Shown: positions 26,636-35,895, counted from the stretch's first letter. The stretch: 64,000 nucleotides of DNA from Amycolatopsis umgeniensis (GCF_014205155.1 NZ_JACHMX010000001.1:930001-994000); one strand, 5' to 3'. Made by a program: numbers and translations. The notes: generated from the letters alone by a model not told the origin.

Positions 26636-27543
26636 CGGTGGCTTCCTTCCCCGGTGGTGACGGTGAACTCGGCGGTGCGGACCTCGTCCTCGTGCCGGAA
26701 GTCCAGGAACAGCCGGTACGTGCCGTCCGTCGGGACCTCGGCGAAGAAGGTGATCGCCGGTCCGGGCGCGGTCCGGCCGTCACCGGGTTCGCCGTCCGGG
26801 TGGACGTGCAGGTACGCGAGGTCGCCGCCGCGCAACGCGACCAGATGCCCGTAGGCACCGAGGTACGGCTGGAGATCGGTGACGTCGCGACCGTTCTTGG
26901 TGACGGTGAGCGCCACCTTCGACGACGTGCCCGGCGTGAGTTCGCCGTCGAGCCGGACCTGGTAGCCGTCGACCTCCGCGACGTACGAGGGCCGATACTC
27001 GGCGGGCCGGAAGTCGCCACCGGCGAAGACGTCGGCGCCCAGGGTCGTCGCCTCTCCGCCGCTGGGCTTGAAGTCGGCGAAGACGCGGTAGACGCCCGCC
27101 TCACCCACGGCCAGCGGCACGGTCCACGTGCCGTCCTCGCCGAGTTCGGGGTGGACGTGCCGGAAACCGGCGGTGTCGCGGCGGACGACGATGAGGTGCA
27201 TCCGCTTCTCGTGTTCGACGTCGTAGGCGGTCACCGGCGCGCCGTCGGCGCCGAGGATCCGGAAGGTGAAGGGACGGGTCGTGCCCGGAACTAGCGTCGT
27301 GGTGGTGGGCGTGAGGGTGTAGCCGCCCCTGGACGACGCGAGCCCGGCGGGCTCATGGTCCTGCTTGACCTGCGCCGCTTCCGCGACAGTGCCGCTGTGG
27401 GTGTCCGAATGCCCGGCGTCCTCGCCACCGGACACACCGGCGGCGCCGGGATGCGGACCGACAGCGGTGCCGGCCGCCCAGCCGCCACCGGCGACCAGGG
27501 CGAGTGCCACACCGTAGGCGGAGAGCTTCGCTGCTGTGTTCAT
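26632..27543 (-). CDS. Secreted or membrane-anchored protein of the copper operon
   Basis: This protein has about 303 residues. It begins with a signal/anchor helix ([20 protein letters not shown]) and then a His-rich linker ([12 protein letters not shown], about residues 42-53). Two similar beta-sandwich-like halves follow. Each half carries a LHVHPDG- or [13 protein letters not shown] segment (about 128-136 and 246-252) and a closing YRVFADF or YRLFLDF strand. The repeated HxHP segments look like metal sites. Similar proteins sit beside copA and copZ in many actinobacteria, which suggests extracytoplasmic copper binding; this is inference. The ATG at 27543 has AAGGA 9 nt upstream. It is translationally coupled to copA. 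Confidence 0.8.
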
Positions 27544-27588
27544 CGTGGGAGTCCTTAGTGCGGGGGTCACCCGCGATCGTGGAGCCGC

Positions 27589-27795
27589 TCAGGCGGTCAA
27601 CTGGTATCCGGCTTCTTCCACGGCGGCGCGGACATCCGCAGCCGCGGGTTCACGGGAACCGGTGACGGTCACCGCACCGGTCGGCAGATCGACCCGGACG
27701 CCGGTGACGCCGTCGATCTTCGAGACCTCTTCGGTGACCGAACGCACGCAGTGGTCGCAGGTCATGCCGGTGACGGTGTAAGTCGTTTCGCTCAT
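27589..27795 (-). CDS. copZ: CopZ-like copper chaperone
   Basis: This 68-residue heavy-metal-associated domain has GMTCDHC at residues 9-15. The two cysteines bind Cu(I) and deliver it to CopA. The ferredoxin-like fold is complete (VRVDLPTGAVTVTG, then AAVEEAGYQL). The ATG at 27795 begins the conserved domain; an in-frame ATG 15 bases upstream (27810) falls inside an operator-like repeat and is less likely. It is the first gene of the copper operon. Confidence 0.92.
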   Translation of the reverse strand: MSETTYTVTGMTCDHCVRSVTEEVSKIDGVTGVRVDLPTGAVTVTGSREPAAADVRAAVEEAGYQLTA

Positions 27796-27809
27796 GAACC
27801 CAACGTACA

Positions 27810-27883
27810 TACCCCCGGGGGGTACCGCAATGGCCCGGGGATACCCCAGCAGGGTATCGTGGGTCACATACCCCCGAGGGGTA
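27810..27883. promoter_or_regulatory. Three CsoR-like copper operators upstream of copZ
   Basis: Three G/C-box inverted repeats of the TACCCC/GGGGTA type lie in 74 bp. One is at 27810-27824 (TACCCCC then GGGGGGTA). One is at 27841-27857 (ATACCC, 5-bp spacer, GGGTAT). One is at 27869-27883 (TACCCC, CGA, GGGGTA). CsoR repressors bind such sites and release them on Cu(I) binding. No csoR gene is in the window. The third site lies inside the last codons of the sensor kinase gene. Confidence 0.7.
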
Positions 27884-29240
27884 ATCTCGCCACCAGGCGC
27901 GCGCCCGTTCCGGCATCCTCCGCCCGCAGCGATCCGCCGTGCCGGACGGCGATGTCCCGTGCGAGCGTGAGACCGAGACCCGTGCCTCCCGCGTCCCGTG
28001 CGCGAGCGTCGTCGAGCCGGGCGAACCGGTCGAAGACGCGCTCGCGATCCGCGGCGGGGATCCCGGGTCCGTCGTCGGTCACTTCGAGGACCGCCTCCCT
28101 CGCGTCACGCCGGAGCCGCACGGTGACGGAAGAGCGTGCGTGCCGCACGGCGTTGTCGAGCAGATTGCGCAACAACCGTTCCAGCTGCACGGGTTCTCCC
28201 GCGACCTCGGTTCGACCCTCCACATCGGACACGACGGCCGGTCCCGTTTCGAGGGCGCGTTCGGCGACCTGCTCCGCCACCACGTCGGCGAGGTCGACGA
28301 CGCCTTCCGGTGCCGGGACTTCGGCCGGATCGACGGCCAGCTGGAGGAGATCCGCGGTGATGCGCTGGAGCCGCTGGATGTCGAGCAGCGAACGGCGGGC
28401 GACGGCGGGCCAATCCGCGCGATCGACGTGGGTGAGCGCGACCTCCAACCCGGCGCGGAGGTTCGCGAGCGGGCTGCGCAGCTCGTGGCTGGCATCGGCG
28501 ACGAACCGTTCCTGCTGGTCATACGCCTGCTGCAGCCTGTCGAGGGTGGCGTTCGTGGTGGTCGCGAGCCTGGCGACCTCGTCGCGGGACGGGGGTACCG
28601 GAACCCGGCGGTCGAGTCTGCTCCCGCTGACTTCGGCCAGTTCACGGCGGATGGCCTCCACCGGCCGCAACGCCCGGCCCGCCGCGAGCCACGCGACCAG
28701 TGCGGTGATCAGCACCGCGAGCGGGACGAAGAAGGCCAGGGTGTCGTCGAAGGTCCCCAGCGTCCGGAGCGTGTCCCACGGCAGCACGAACAGGTAGAGC
28801 GTGAGCCGCTGCTCGCCGCCGCCGATCACTTTGCCCAGCACGGTGTACTCGCGATACTCGCGCCATTGTGGATGGTCACCGGGCTTCAACGTGGCCTTGG
28901 TGGTGACCGACCAGTCCGAGGGCGCCCCGGCGGGCGCGGGCGGCAGCGTCGTCCACGCGGGATCCCAGCGACGCAGGTTCTCGCTGCTCGCCACCGGCCG
29001 CCCGGCGTCGTCGACCACCTCGAACAGGGCGTCGCCGGAGGGCGGCATCGGCTTCCCTGCCCGGTACGTCTCGGCCAGCCCGTCCAGCTGGGCACGGGTG
29101 GCGCTGATGGCGCTGCCCGACAGTTGCCTGCTCAGCAGCTCGCGGGTGCCCAGCCAGCCGAGGGTGAAAACGATCGCGCAGAGCAGCGCCGCCGAGAGCG
29201 CGGTGCTCCGCCGCACCGACGAGGGCCACCAGCCGGTCAT
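27864..29240 (-). CDS. Two-component sensor histidine kinase
   Basis: This membrane kinase has about 458 residues. Transmembrane helix 1 is near residues 15-35, an extracytoplasmic sensor loop covers about 40-160, and transmembrane helix 2 is near 165-190. A HAMP domain includes EAIRRELAEVSGSRLDRRVP. The phospho-acceptor His is in FVADASHELRSPLANLRAG (about 255-273), the N box in LRNLLDNAVRHA, the G1 box in VTDDGPGIP and the G2 box in GGTGLGLTLARD. The ATG at 29240 overlaps the response regulator stop by 4 bp. It probably senses an envelope stress or compound handled by the divergent ABC transporter. A role in copper sensing is possible because the copper operon follows, but nothing proves it. 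Confidence 0.92.
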   Translation of the reverse strand: MTGWWPSSVRRSTALSAALLCAIVFTLGWLGTRELLSRQLSGSAISATRAQLDGLAETYRAGKPMPPSGDALFEVVDDAGRPVASSENLRRWDPAWTTLPPAPAGAPSDWSVTTKATLKPGDHPQWREYREYTVLGKVIGGGEQRLTLYLFVLPWDTLRTLGTFDDTLAFFVPLAVLITALVAWLAAGRALRPVEAIRRELAEVSGSRLDRRVPVPPSRDEVARLATTTNATLDRLQQAYDQQERFVADASHELRSPLANLRAGLEVALTHVDRADWPAVARRSLLDIQRLQRITADLLQLAVDPAEVPAPEGVVDLADVVAEQVAERALETGPAVVSDVEGRTEVAGEPVQLERLLRNLLDNAVRHARSSVTVRLRRDAREAVLEVTDDGPGIPAADRERVFDRFARLDDARARDAGGTGLGLTLARDIAVRHGGSLRAEDAGTGARLVARLPLGGM

Positions 29241-29908
29241 TCGGTCACCAGCCGGTAGCCGGCGCCGCGCACGGTCGCGATGGTGTGCCGTCCGAACGGC
29301 GCGTCCAGTTTGCGCCGCAACGCGCTCACGTAGACCTCGACGATGTTGGGGTCGCCCCGATAGGCCAGATCCCAGACCTGCTCGAGGATCTCCCGCTTCG
29401 TCACCAGCTGCCCGCCGTTGCGCAACAGGCATTCGAGGACCGAGAACTCCTTGGTGGTCAACGACACCTGCGCACCAGCGCGGCGGCACGTCCGCTTCGC
29501 CGGATCCAGCACGAGATCACCGAACTCCAGCACCCCCGCCGAACCCGCCGCGCCCCGGCGGACCAGGGCCCGCAGGCGGGCGGTGAGGACCACGTACGAG
29601 AACGGCTTGCTCAGGTAGTCGTCGGCGCCGGTGTCGAGCGCCTCGGCTTCGTCGTACTCGCCGTTCTTCGCCGTCAGCATGAGGATCGGCGTGGTCACCC
29701 CGCGTTCCCGCAGCGCCGCGCAGACGCGGTAGCCGTTCAGCTTCGGGAGCATGATGTCCAGCACGATCACCTGATACGGGTACAGCTGCGCGAGTTCGAG
29801 CCCTTCGAGACCGTCGTGGGCGAGGTCGACCGCGTAACCGTCGGCCTCGAGTCCCCATTGGAGGGTCTCGGCCAACCGCATTTCGTCTTCCACCACGAGC
29901 ACGCGCAT
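29237..29908 (-). CDS. OmpR/PhoB-type response regulator
   Basis: This 223-residue regulator has a receiver domain with acidic pocket VVEDE (about residues 5-9), phospho-Asp in VIVLDIMLPKLNGY (about 46-59) and Lys in DDYLSKPFSY (about 97-106). It has a C-terminal winged helix with SLTTKEFSVLECLLRNGG and VRGAGYRLV. It is the partner of the kinase that follows with a 4-bp overlap. TTCAGG direct repeats with 10-11 bp spacing in the divergent promoter (29952-29978) are likely its binding sites, which would place the MacB-type transporter under its control. Confidence 0.93.
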   Translation of the reverse strand: MRVLVVEDEMRLAETLQWGLEADGYAVDLAHDGLEGLELAQLYPYQVIVLDIMLPKLNGYRVCAALRERGVTTPILMLTAKNGEYDEAEALDTGADDYLSKPFSYVVLTARLRALVRRGAAGSAGVLEFGDLVLDPAKRTCRRAGAQVSLTTKEFSVLECLLRNGGQLVTKREILEQVWDLAYRGDPNIVEVYVSALRRKLDAPFGRHTIATVRGAGYRLVTE

Positions 29909-29939
29909 ACCTCGATCTTCTCAGATCGCCGAAAGCCTT

Positions 29940-29978
29940 CCTGAAGCGTTCTTCAGGTTGTTTCAGGAACCGTTCAGG
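29940..29978. promoter_or_regulatory. TTCAGG direct repeats, probable response-regulator box
   Basis: TTCAGG occurs at 29952-29957, 29962-29967 and 29973-29978, one helical turn apart, with an inverted CCTGAA at 29940-29945. Direct repeats with about 10-11 bp period are the standard binding pattern for OmpR/PhoB regulators. The site lies between the response regulator gene and the divergent ABC transporter and ends 22 bp before its ATG. Confidence 0.65.
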
Positions 29979-30000
29979 TGCTTCCCGCCATGATCGCGGA

Positions 30001-30699
30001 ATGAACACAATGGACGGTCCCGCCGCGGGCGCGATCGATGTCTCGAAGGTCTACGGCCGGGGCGACACGGCGGTCCGGGCGCTGGATCACGTGTCGCTGG
30101 ACTTCCCCCGCGGCCGGTTCACCGCGATCATGGGGCCGTCGGGTTCGGGCAAATCGACCCTCATGCACTGCCTCGCCGGCCTGGACACCGTCGACAGCGG
30201 CCGAGTCCACATCGGACGGACGGAGCTCACCGGCCTGTCCGACGCCGACCTGACCAGGCTGCGCCGGGACCGCGTCGGGTTCGTGTTCCAGTCGTTCAAC
30301 CTCCTGCCGACCATGAACGCCGAGGAGAACATCCTGCTCGGGCTCCGGCTCGCCGGGCGGCGCCCGGATCCGGCGTGGTTCGGCACCGTCGTGGACACGC
30401 TGGGCCTCCGGCAGCGCCTGCGGCACAAACCGGGTGAACTCTCCGGCGGCCAGCAGCAGCGGGTGGCCTGTGCCCGCGCGCTCGTCGGCAGGCCGGACGT
30501 CGTGTTCGCCGACGAGCCCACCGGCAGCCTCGATTCGCGTTCCGGCGCCGAAGTGCTGGACTTCCTGCGCACCTCGGTCCGCGAACTCGGCCAGACGGTG
30601 GTGATGGTGACCCACGATCCGGTGGCCGCCTCGTATACCGACCGCCGGGTGGTACTGGCCGACGGCCGGATCACCGAGCTCTCCGGTCTGGGGGCGTGA
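30001..30699 (+). CDS. ABC transporter ATP-binding protein, LolD/MacB type
   Basis: This 232-residue ATPase has Walker A GPSGSGKSTLMHCLAGLD (about residues 44-61), the family-typical RRDRVGFVFQSFNLLPTM Q-loop (about 92-109), signature LSGGQQQRVACARAL, Walker B VVFADEPTGSLDS and H-loop VTHDPVAA. It pairs with the FtsX-type permease that follows by overlap (TGATG). Such mechanotransmission-type ABC systems do not import substrates but act on envelope lipids or expel antimicrobial peptides. Control by the divergent two-component system is likely. Confidence 0.95.
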   Translation: MNTMDGPAAGAIDVSKVYGRGDTAVRALDHVSLDFPRGRFTAIMGPSGSGKSTLMHCLAGLDTVDSGRVHIGRTELTGLSDADLTRLRRDRVGFVFQSFNLLPTMNAEENILLGLRLAGRRPDPAWFGTVVDTLGLRQRLRHKPGELSGGQQQRVACARALVGRPDVVFADEPTGSLDSRSGAEVLDFLRTSVRELGQTVVMVTHDPVAASYTDRRVVLADGRITELSGLGA

Positions 30700-33116
30700 T
30701 GCTGCGAACCGTGCTCGCCGGGCTCAAGGCCCGGCCGCTGCGGCTGCTGCTGTCGGCCGTCGCCGTCACCCTCGGCGTGACCTTCGTGGCGGGGTCGTTC
30801 GTGCTCACGGACTCCGTCGGCGCGGGGCTGCGGGAAGCGGTCGCCTTCGAAACGCGCGGCGTGGACGCGTCGATCGACGCCACCAGCCGGGCCGTACTCG
30901 ACGACACGGCCCTGGCGAAGGCCCGCGCGGTGCCCGGTGTCGCCGTCGCGGACGGCCGGGCCACCGTCAGCGCACCGATCCTCGGCCCTGACGGCCGTCC
31001 GCGAGACGCCGCCGCGACCGCGTTGGGTACCGAAGGCCTACGCCCGTACGACCTCGCGGACGGCCGCTTTCCCCAGGGCGCGGGGGAAATCGCGATGGAA
31101 CGGAACAGTGCCGAGGGATTCTCGCCGGGGCAGCCCGTGACCGTGCTGGACGAGACCGGCGGCCGTCACGCGCTGACGCTGGTCGGCACTTTCAGCCGCC
31201 CCACCGACGCGGGGCTGGGCGGGGCGACGCTGGTGGTGTCGCAGGAAACACTGCGGCAGCTGAGTCCGGCGGCGACCTTCGGCGAGATCGTCGTCCACGC
31301 GTCACCGGGTGTCGGCCCGGCACAGCTCGTCGCGGATCTGAAGAAGGCGGTGGGCGCACCGGTGGTCACGGGGAAAGAGGCCGCTGCCAGGCTGCTCCGG
31401 GAGACAGCGCCGAACACGGCCGGGATAGCGAAGTTCTTCACCGCCTTCGCGGTCCTCGCCATGGTGGTGGCCGCGATGGTGATCACCAACTCCTTCACCA
31501 TCCTCGTGGCCCAGCGATCGCGTGAACTGGCGTTGCTGCGCTGCGTCGGCGCCGGTAAACGACAGGTCTTCGGCAGTGTGCTCGCCGAGGCGGCCGTGGT
31601 GGGCGCGATCGCCTCCGTGGCCGGGCTGTTCGGCGGGCTGGGTGTCGCCGCTCTCCTGCAGACAGTCGCGGGTCAGGAGACCGTGTACGTCCCGCTGACC
31701 GCGCGGACCTTGGCCGCCGCGCCGGCGATCGGCATCCTGGTGACCGCGCTCGCGGCGGCGATCCCGGCGTGGTCCGCGACCAGGGTCGCGCCTGTCGAGG
31801 CACTCCGGACCCCTGTCGAGTCCGCGCGCGCCGGGCGTCCCCGTATGGTCGTCGCGGCGATCCTGCTCGCCGCCGGTATCGGCGCGGGCGTGCTGGCCCT
31901 TCGGTCCACAGTGGAGGATGGCGCCGCCCTCGCCGTGGTGGCGATGGTCGCGCTGCTCGGCGCCACACTGGCCGCCGGACCGCTGGTGGCCGGACCGGTC
32001 GTCCGGGCGCTCGGCTCGCTCGTACCGGGGCAGCCCGCGAAACTCGCCGCGCTCAACGCGGACCGCAACCCCAAGCGCACCGCCGCCAGCGCCGCCGCGC
32101 TCACCATCGGCCTCGCCGTCGTCGCACTCGCGACCACCGTGGCGGCGGGCGTCGAAGCGGGCCGGAGCCACGGCATCGGCGAGCAACTCGCCGCCGATTT
32201 CACCGTCACCTCGGTCCTCCCGGCCCGGTCACTGCCCGCCACCCTCGCCGGCACCCTGGCGACCGTTCCCGGCGTGACCGCCACCGAGATCCGCCACTCC
32301 TTCTCCGGCGACCTCGGCGAGTACGGCACGTATCAACTCACCGCCGTCAGCGGAGATCTTTTGCGCCCCACAGTGCTCTCCGGACGTCTCGACCGGCTCG
32401 GCCCCGGCGAGATCGCCATCAGCAAGGACCTCGCCGACCAGTCCGGGCTCGCCGTCGGCGACACCGTGCGCTCCCTGCGCGTGGTGGCGGTCTATGACGG
32501 CGTGGACGCACCGGGCATCGATCTGGGATTCGCGCTGGTCGACCTCTCAGAGCAGCGAAAGATCGCCATGAACGAGGAGAACCACGACGGGAGCGTGCTC
32601 GTCAAGGTCGACGATCCCGATCGGGCGCGGCCGCTGCTGGAGCGGGAACTGGCCGGCACGCCGATCGCGAAACTGAGCAGTGTCGACGAGATCGAGGAAG
32701 AGGCGGCCGCGCCACTGCGGGAGACCCTGAACCTCATGTGGGCCTTGACCGCGCTGGCCGTGCTGATCGCTTTCGCCGGGATCGCGAACACGCTTTCGCT
32801 GTCCGTCCTGGAACGGACGCGGGAGTCGGCGCTGCTGCGCGCGCTCGGCCTCACCCGCGGCGGGCTCGGCGCCGCCTTGACCGTGGAGTCGGTGTTCGTC
32901 GCGGTTCTCGGGGCCACTTGCGGACTGCTGGTCGGGATCGGGTCGGCTTGGCTGATCACGGAGGTGGCGTCGGGCGGCGGCGAGCCGATCGTGTTCGCGC
33001 CGCCTTGGGGGCGGTTGGGGGTTCTGGTGGCAGCGGCTCTGGTCGCCGCTCCGCTGGCGGCTTGGGTTCCGGCTCGGCGAGCGGGGCGGGTTTCGCTGAC
33101 CGGTTCGCGGGAATAG
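30699..33116 (+). CDS. ABC transporter permease with two FtsX/MacB domains
   Basis: This permease has about 805 residues. An N-terminal transmembrane helix (LLLSAVAVTLGVTFVAGSFV) precedes a large extracytoplasmic MacB-like periplasmic-core domain (about 45-250). A first FtsX block follows (FFTAFAVLAMVVAAMVITNS, ending VAPVEALRTP), then a central pair of helices, a second outside domain (about 490-660) and a final FtsX block (LMWALTALAVLIAFAGIANT). This ten-helix layout is typical of actinobacterial FtsX-like permeases working with a LolD-type ATPase. The ATG shares one base with the ATPase stop; GTG 30696 is an alternative start. Confidence 0.93.
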   Translation: MLRTVLAGLKARPLRLLLSAVAVTLGVTFVAGSFVLTDSVGAGLREAVAFETRGVDASIDATSRAVLDDTALAKARAVPGVAVADGRATVSAPILGPDGRPRDAAATALGTEGLRPYDLADGRFPQGAGEIAMERNSAEGFSPGQPVTVLDETGGRHALTLVGTFSRPTDAGLGGATLVVSQETLRQLSPAATFGEIVVHASPGVGPAQLVADLKKAVGAPVVTGKEAAARLLRETAPNTAGIAKFFTAFAVLAMVVAAMVITNSFTILVAQRSRELALLRCVGAGKRQVFGSVLAEAAVVGAIASVAGLFGGLGVAALLQTVAGQETVYVPLTARTLAAAPAIGILVTALAAAIPAWSATRVAPVEALRTPVESARAGRPRMVVAAILLAAGIGAGVLALRSTVEDGAALAVVAMVALLGATLAAGPLVAGPVVRALGSLVPGQPAKLAALNADRNPKRTAASAAALTIGLAVVALATTVAAGVEAGRSHGIGEQLAADFTVTSVLPARSLPATLAGTLATVPGVTATEIRHSFSGDLGEYGTYQLTAVSGDLLRPTVLSGRLDRLGPGEIAISKDLADQSGLAVGDTVRSLRVVAVYDGVDAPGIDLGFALVDLSEQRKIAMNEENHDGSVLVKVDDPDRARPLLERELAGTPIAKLSSVDEIEEEAAAPLRETLNLMWALTALAVLIAFAGIANTLSLSVLERTRESALLRALGLTRGGLGAALTVESVFVAVLGATCGLLVGIGSAWLITEVASGGGEPIVFAPPWGRLGVLVAAALVAAPLAAWVPARRAGRVSLTGSRE

Positions 33117-33161
33117 AGCGACTCTGAGCAACCCCGGCCGGGTCGCGAACGTGCGTTCAGC

Positions 33162-33856
33162 ATGAGGAGTCAACCGACCGCGATCGAAGTAGCCGAGGCC
33201 AGCGCGTGGCTGAGCAAACGCGGCATCCGGGTCAGAACACCGTCCAGGCCGCTCACGGTCAGGATCGCCGCGCGGCAGGCGAGGGCGACCAGGACCAAGT
33301 TCCTCTGGCTGATGATCGCCGTGGTCGTCGCCTCCGCGCTCACGATCACGTTCTATTACCTGCAGAAACTCCCCGGTGTGCGAGGCGTGGAAATGCCGGA
33401 AAGCCGGTACGTCCATTTCAATCATGCTCGGACTGTGGGCGTCGATCCTCCACCGAGAACGGCAACTGGGCGGCCTTCCGGCGCCGACCCGGCGGCCGTC
33501 CGCCACGGGGGTCGTCGGTGGCTGGTACCTGGCCTCGTTCCAGATCACCTTCGTCGGTGGCGCGGCGCTGGCCGTGGCCATGTATCTCACGACCTCGTCG
33601 CGCACCTTCGCCTGGACATGGCTGGCCGCGCTCGGCTGGCCTGCGCTCTGATGCACGACGATCCTCATCTGGGCCGTGACGCGCCGGGGCCGCCGCGTCG
33701 ATCGCCGTCGACCGGGAGTTGCGCTTCCAGGACAGCTGGCTCGCACCGCCCGCGGCCTTCGCGGTCGCAAGCCTGACCGACCCGTTCTTCAGTCACCGGT
33801 CGCCGCCGGGCTTCACCTGGTGGATGGTGGGCTACGCCGCGCTCGCGGTCGTCACG
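33162..33856 (+). pseudogene. Decayed integral membrane protein gene, several frameshifts
   Basis: Membrane-protein-like sequence continues across three reading frames. Frame A (33162 to about 33370) gives a basic cytosolic segment and one helix, FLWLMIAVVVASALTITFYY. Frame B (33376-33651) gives GVVGGWYLASFQITFVGGAA and a further helix FAWTWLAALGWPAL before a stop. Frame C (about 33655-33856, joining 33719) gives LIWAV, then LRFQDSWLAPPAAFAVASLT and GFTWWMVGYAALAVV. No single frame encodes the whole. I do not recognise the parent family. It may also be two short genes, but the continuing hydrophobic pattern favours a broken one. Confidence 0.55.
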
Positions 33857-34326
33857 GAACCGACGAGACGGCGAACGTTCCGAACCAGATGTACAACTCC
33901 TGGGCGAACAGAGGAGGGGATGGACAGTAGCGAGATCGAGCTGCGGTTCTTTGGCTCGGCGCGGGCAGCGTCGCGCCCTGCCGACACTGAACAGTTTCGG
34001 ACAGCTGTGCTCAATCCAAACCCTTCAAGAACTCGGCGACGCCCGTCTCCACAATCGAGTGGATCGACCAAAGCGACCTCTGAAACACCACGAATCGCGC
34101 CACCATCGAGAGACGCGACTTCCGCCGGGATGAGACGACAGCCTGACAAAGGTTCTGACTCAACGGCTGCGATCGCCGTGATTCTTTGGGCTGTTCTATC
34201 TCGCCGCGGTTGCTCCCCGTCGATGATAGAGCGAGCGCGAACTTCGTGAGCAGCCACGGCTCATTGACCATGTGAAATCGAGCCGTGTCACATGAATATG
34301 TGATAGCACAGGTGTTCGACTGCGGG
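33857..34326. other. Gene-free, lower-GC stretch
   Basis: About 470 bp with no convincing gene on either strand. Codon use and third-position G+C in its short ORFs are unlike the neighbours, and the base composition is visibly lower in G+C. Near its end are a TCACAT/ATGTGA inverted repeat with a 4-bp spacer (34288-34303) and another ATGTGA-like half-site at about 34269, which may be an operator for the HNH gene that follows. Otherwise nothing can be named. Confidence 0.45.
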
Positions 34327-34339
34327 TATCGTTGGAGTC

Positions 34340-35596
34340 GTGGCCAGCAACGATGCACCCCAGACGACACCCGCCGAGTGGTGGCGTGTCGACACGGCGA
34401 CGCTGCATGCCCGTAAACAGGAACTCGAAGTCCTCAAACGCCAACTGGATGCCGAGCAGAACGCGATCCTCGCGGAAATCAATATCCGTGGGGTGCGGGG
34501 GTGTTCGGGTCATTCGACGTTGGCGGCGATGATTTTCGAGGACTTCCATGTCACGACGAAGGAGGCCGATGCTCGCGCCGACCGGGTCCTGGCCTTGTAT
34601 CCCGGCCCGTCGATCGGCGGCGATCCCGCCCCGCCTCTGGCGCCGCTGACCGCCGACGCCGCTGCGGAGGGCGCGATCGGTGGTTCGCAGATCGATGCGA
34701 TCATCGGGGCTTTGGCGCGGATCCCGTCCTTCGTTCCGGAGGACGATGTGCGGGGTGGGGAGAAGATCCTGGTGGATCTCGCCCGCCACGCCGGGCCCCG
34801 CGCGATCGCCCAAGCCGGACGACGACTCCTGGATGAGCTGGACCCGGACGGGAAAGAGCCCCGGGACGAGAACCCGAAAGACGCCCGGCCGGAGTTGCGG
34901 TTCGTCAAACACCGCAACGGCACCCTCGGCCTCAAAGGCACCCTCGACCTCGAAACCTACGCACGACTGAAGTCCGACCTCGACCCCATGGCCAAACCGC
35001 ACAAGGCCATCGACGGAGTCCGGGACTCCCGCACCCAAGACGAACGCTACGGGGACGCTTTCACCGACTACGTGAGGTTGAAGACCACCAGCCGGAACCT
35101 TCCCGGCCAAGCCGGGGAAGCCACCCACATCCTGGTGACCATGTCCTACGAGGACCTCATCCGAGACATCGGCGAGGCCCATCTGGATCTGGTCGGTCCG
35201 ATCAGCGCCACCGACGCCCGCATCCTCGCCTGTGATGCCCGCGTCCGGCCCGGAGTCCTCGGCACCGCGGGCGAACCCTTGGACATCGGCCGTTCGAAAC
35301 GGACCGTGTCGTTGGCGCAGAAGTACGCGCTCACCATTCGCGACGGTGGTTGCGCGTTCCCGGGCTGCGATATGCCGGTACCACGCTGTACCGCTCACCA
35401 TATTGTTTTCTGGGAACACCACGGCGAAACGAAAATCGACAACCTCGTGCTGCTGTGCACCAAACACCACCGGCTCATCCACCACAGTGAATGGAAAGTC
35501 CGGATCGCTCAGGATGGCCTGCCCGAATTCACGGCCCCGGCCTACCTTGACCCCACCGGCCAACCCAGGCGCAACACCATGCACCTCAGGACATAG
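34340..35596 (+). CDS. DUF222 / HNH endonuclease domain protein, copy 2
   Basis: This 418-residue protein has an N-terminal DUF222 domain (about residues 20-300, including KILVDLARHAGPRAIAQAG and LDPDGKEP) and a C-terminal HNH domain. The zinc/HNH motif is CAFPGCDMPVPRCTAHHI (about 340-357), then LLCTKHHRLIH. It is more similar in layout to the copy at 55822 than to the one at 1173. The GTG start has a TATCGT -10 box 7 nt upstream (34327-34332), so the mRNA is probably leaderless. It lies between a decayed gene and a small mobile element, which suggests an accessory region. The biological role of the family is unknown. Confidence 0.92.
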   Translation: MASNDAPQTTPAEWWRVDTATLHARKQELEVLKRQLDAEQNAILAEINIRGVRGCSGHSTLAAMIFEDFHVTTKEADARADRVLALYPGPSIGGDPAPPLAPLTADAAAEGAIGGSQIDAIIGALARIPSFVPEDDVRGGEKILVDLARHAGPRAIAQAGRRLLDELDPDGKEPRDENPKDARPELRFVKHRNGTLGLKGTLDLETYARLKSDLDPMAKPHKAIDGVRDSRTQDERYGDAFTDYVRLKTTSRNLPGQAGEATHILVTMSYEDLIRDIGEAHLDLVGPISATDARILACDARVRPGVLGTAGEPLDIGRSKRTVSLAQKYALTIRDGGCAFPGCDMPVPRCTAHHIVFWEHHGETKIDNLVLLCTKHHRLIHHSEWKVRIAQDGLPEFTAPAYLDPTGQPRRNTMHLRT

Positions 35597-35740
35597 GCCG
35601 TTGTGCTTGAGAGTCGGGAAAGCGACCGGAAGTCAGCGGTCGTGGATTTCTCGCGCCGCAAACCCGGGGACCGAACCTCGAAGTAGCGCCGCCTGACGTC
35701 CTGCTTCCGGATCCGCCCTCCGGCATCGGTTCCCTTGACC

Positions 35741-35895
35741 TAAGGCGTGTTTCATAAGCCGAGTTCGCGGTCTTCGCGCCCAGGTGGTCCCTGGCGGCAC
35801 GGCGAGATGCGCCCGAGTACGACCCGGTACGAGGGCGATCCCGCCGCACCACCAGGATCACGAAGCCCATCGAACAGGCTCATGAAACACGCCTA
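35741..35895. mobile_element. Small non-autonomous element (MITE-like), copy A
   Basis: AGGCGTGTTTCATAAGCC (35743-35760) is the inverted copy of GGCTCATGAAACACGCC (35877-35893), with one internal mismatch, and TA or TAA flanks each end. The roughly 150-bp element has no complete transposase. Its core shares two blocks of 19 identical bases with the element at 55403-55569, in opposite orientation (35855-35873 and 35765-35783 here). The inverted ends of the two copies differ almost completely after GGCG. Mobility by an IS630/mariner-like enzyme acting in trans is inferred from the TA flanks. The rest of the 470-bp gap from 35597 to 36067 shows nothing else. Confidence 0.65.

Noticed and set aside
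33857..34326. Short ORFs on both strands of the low-GC stretch as genes
   Set aside because: No family resemblance, no ribosome binding sites, conflicting strands and codon use unlike the neighbours.
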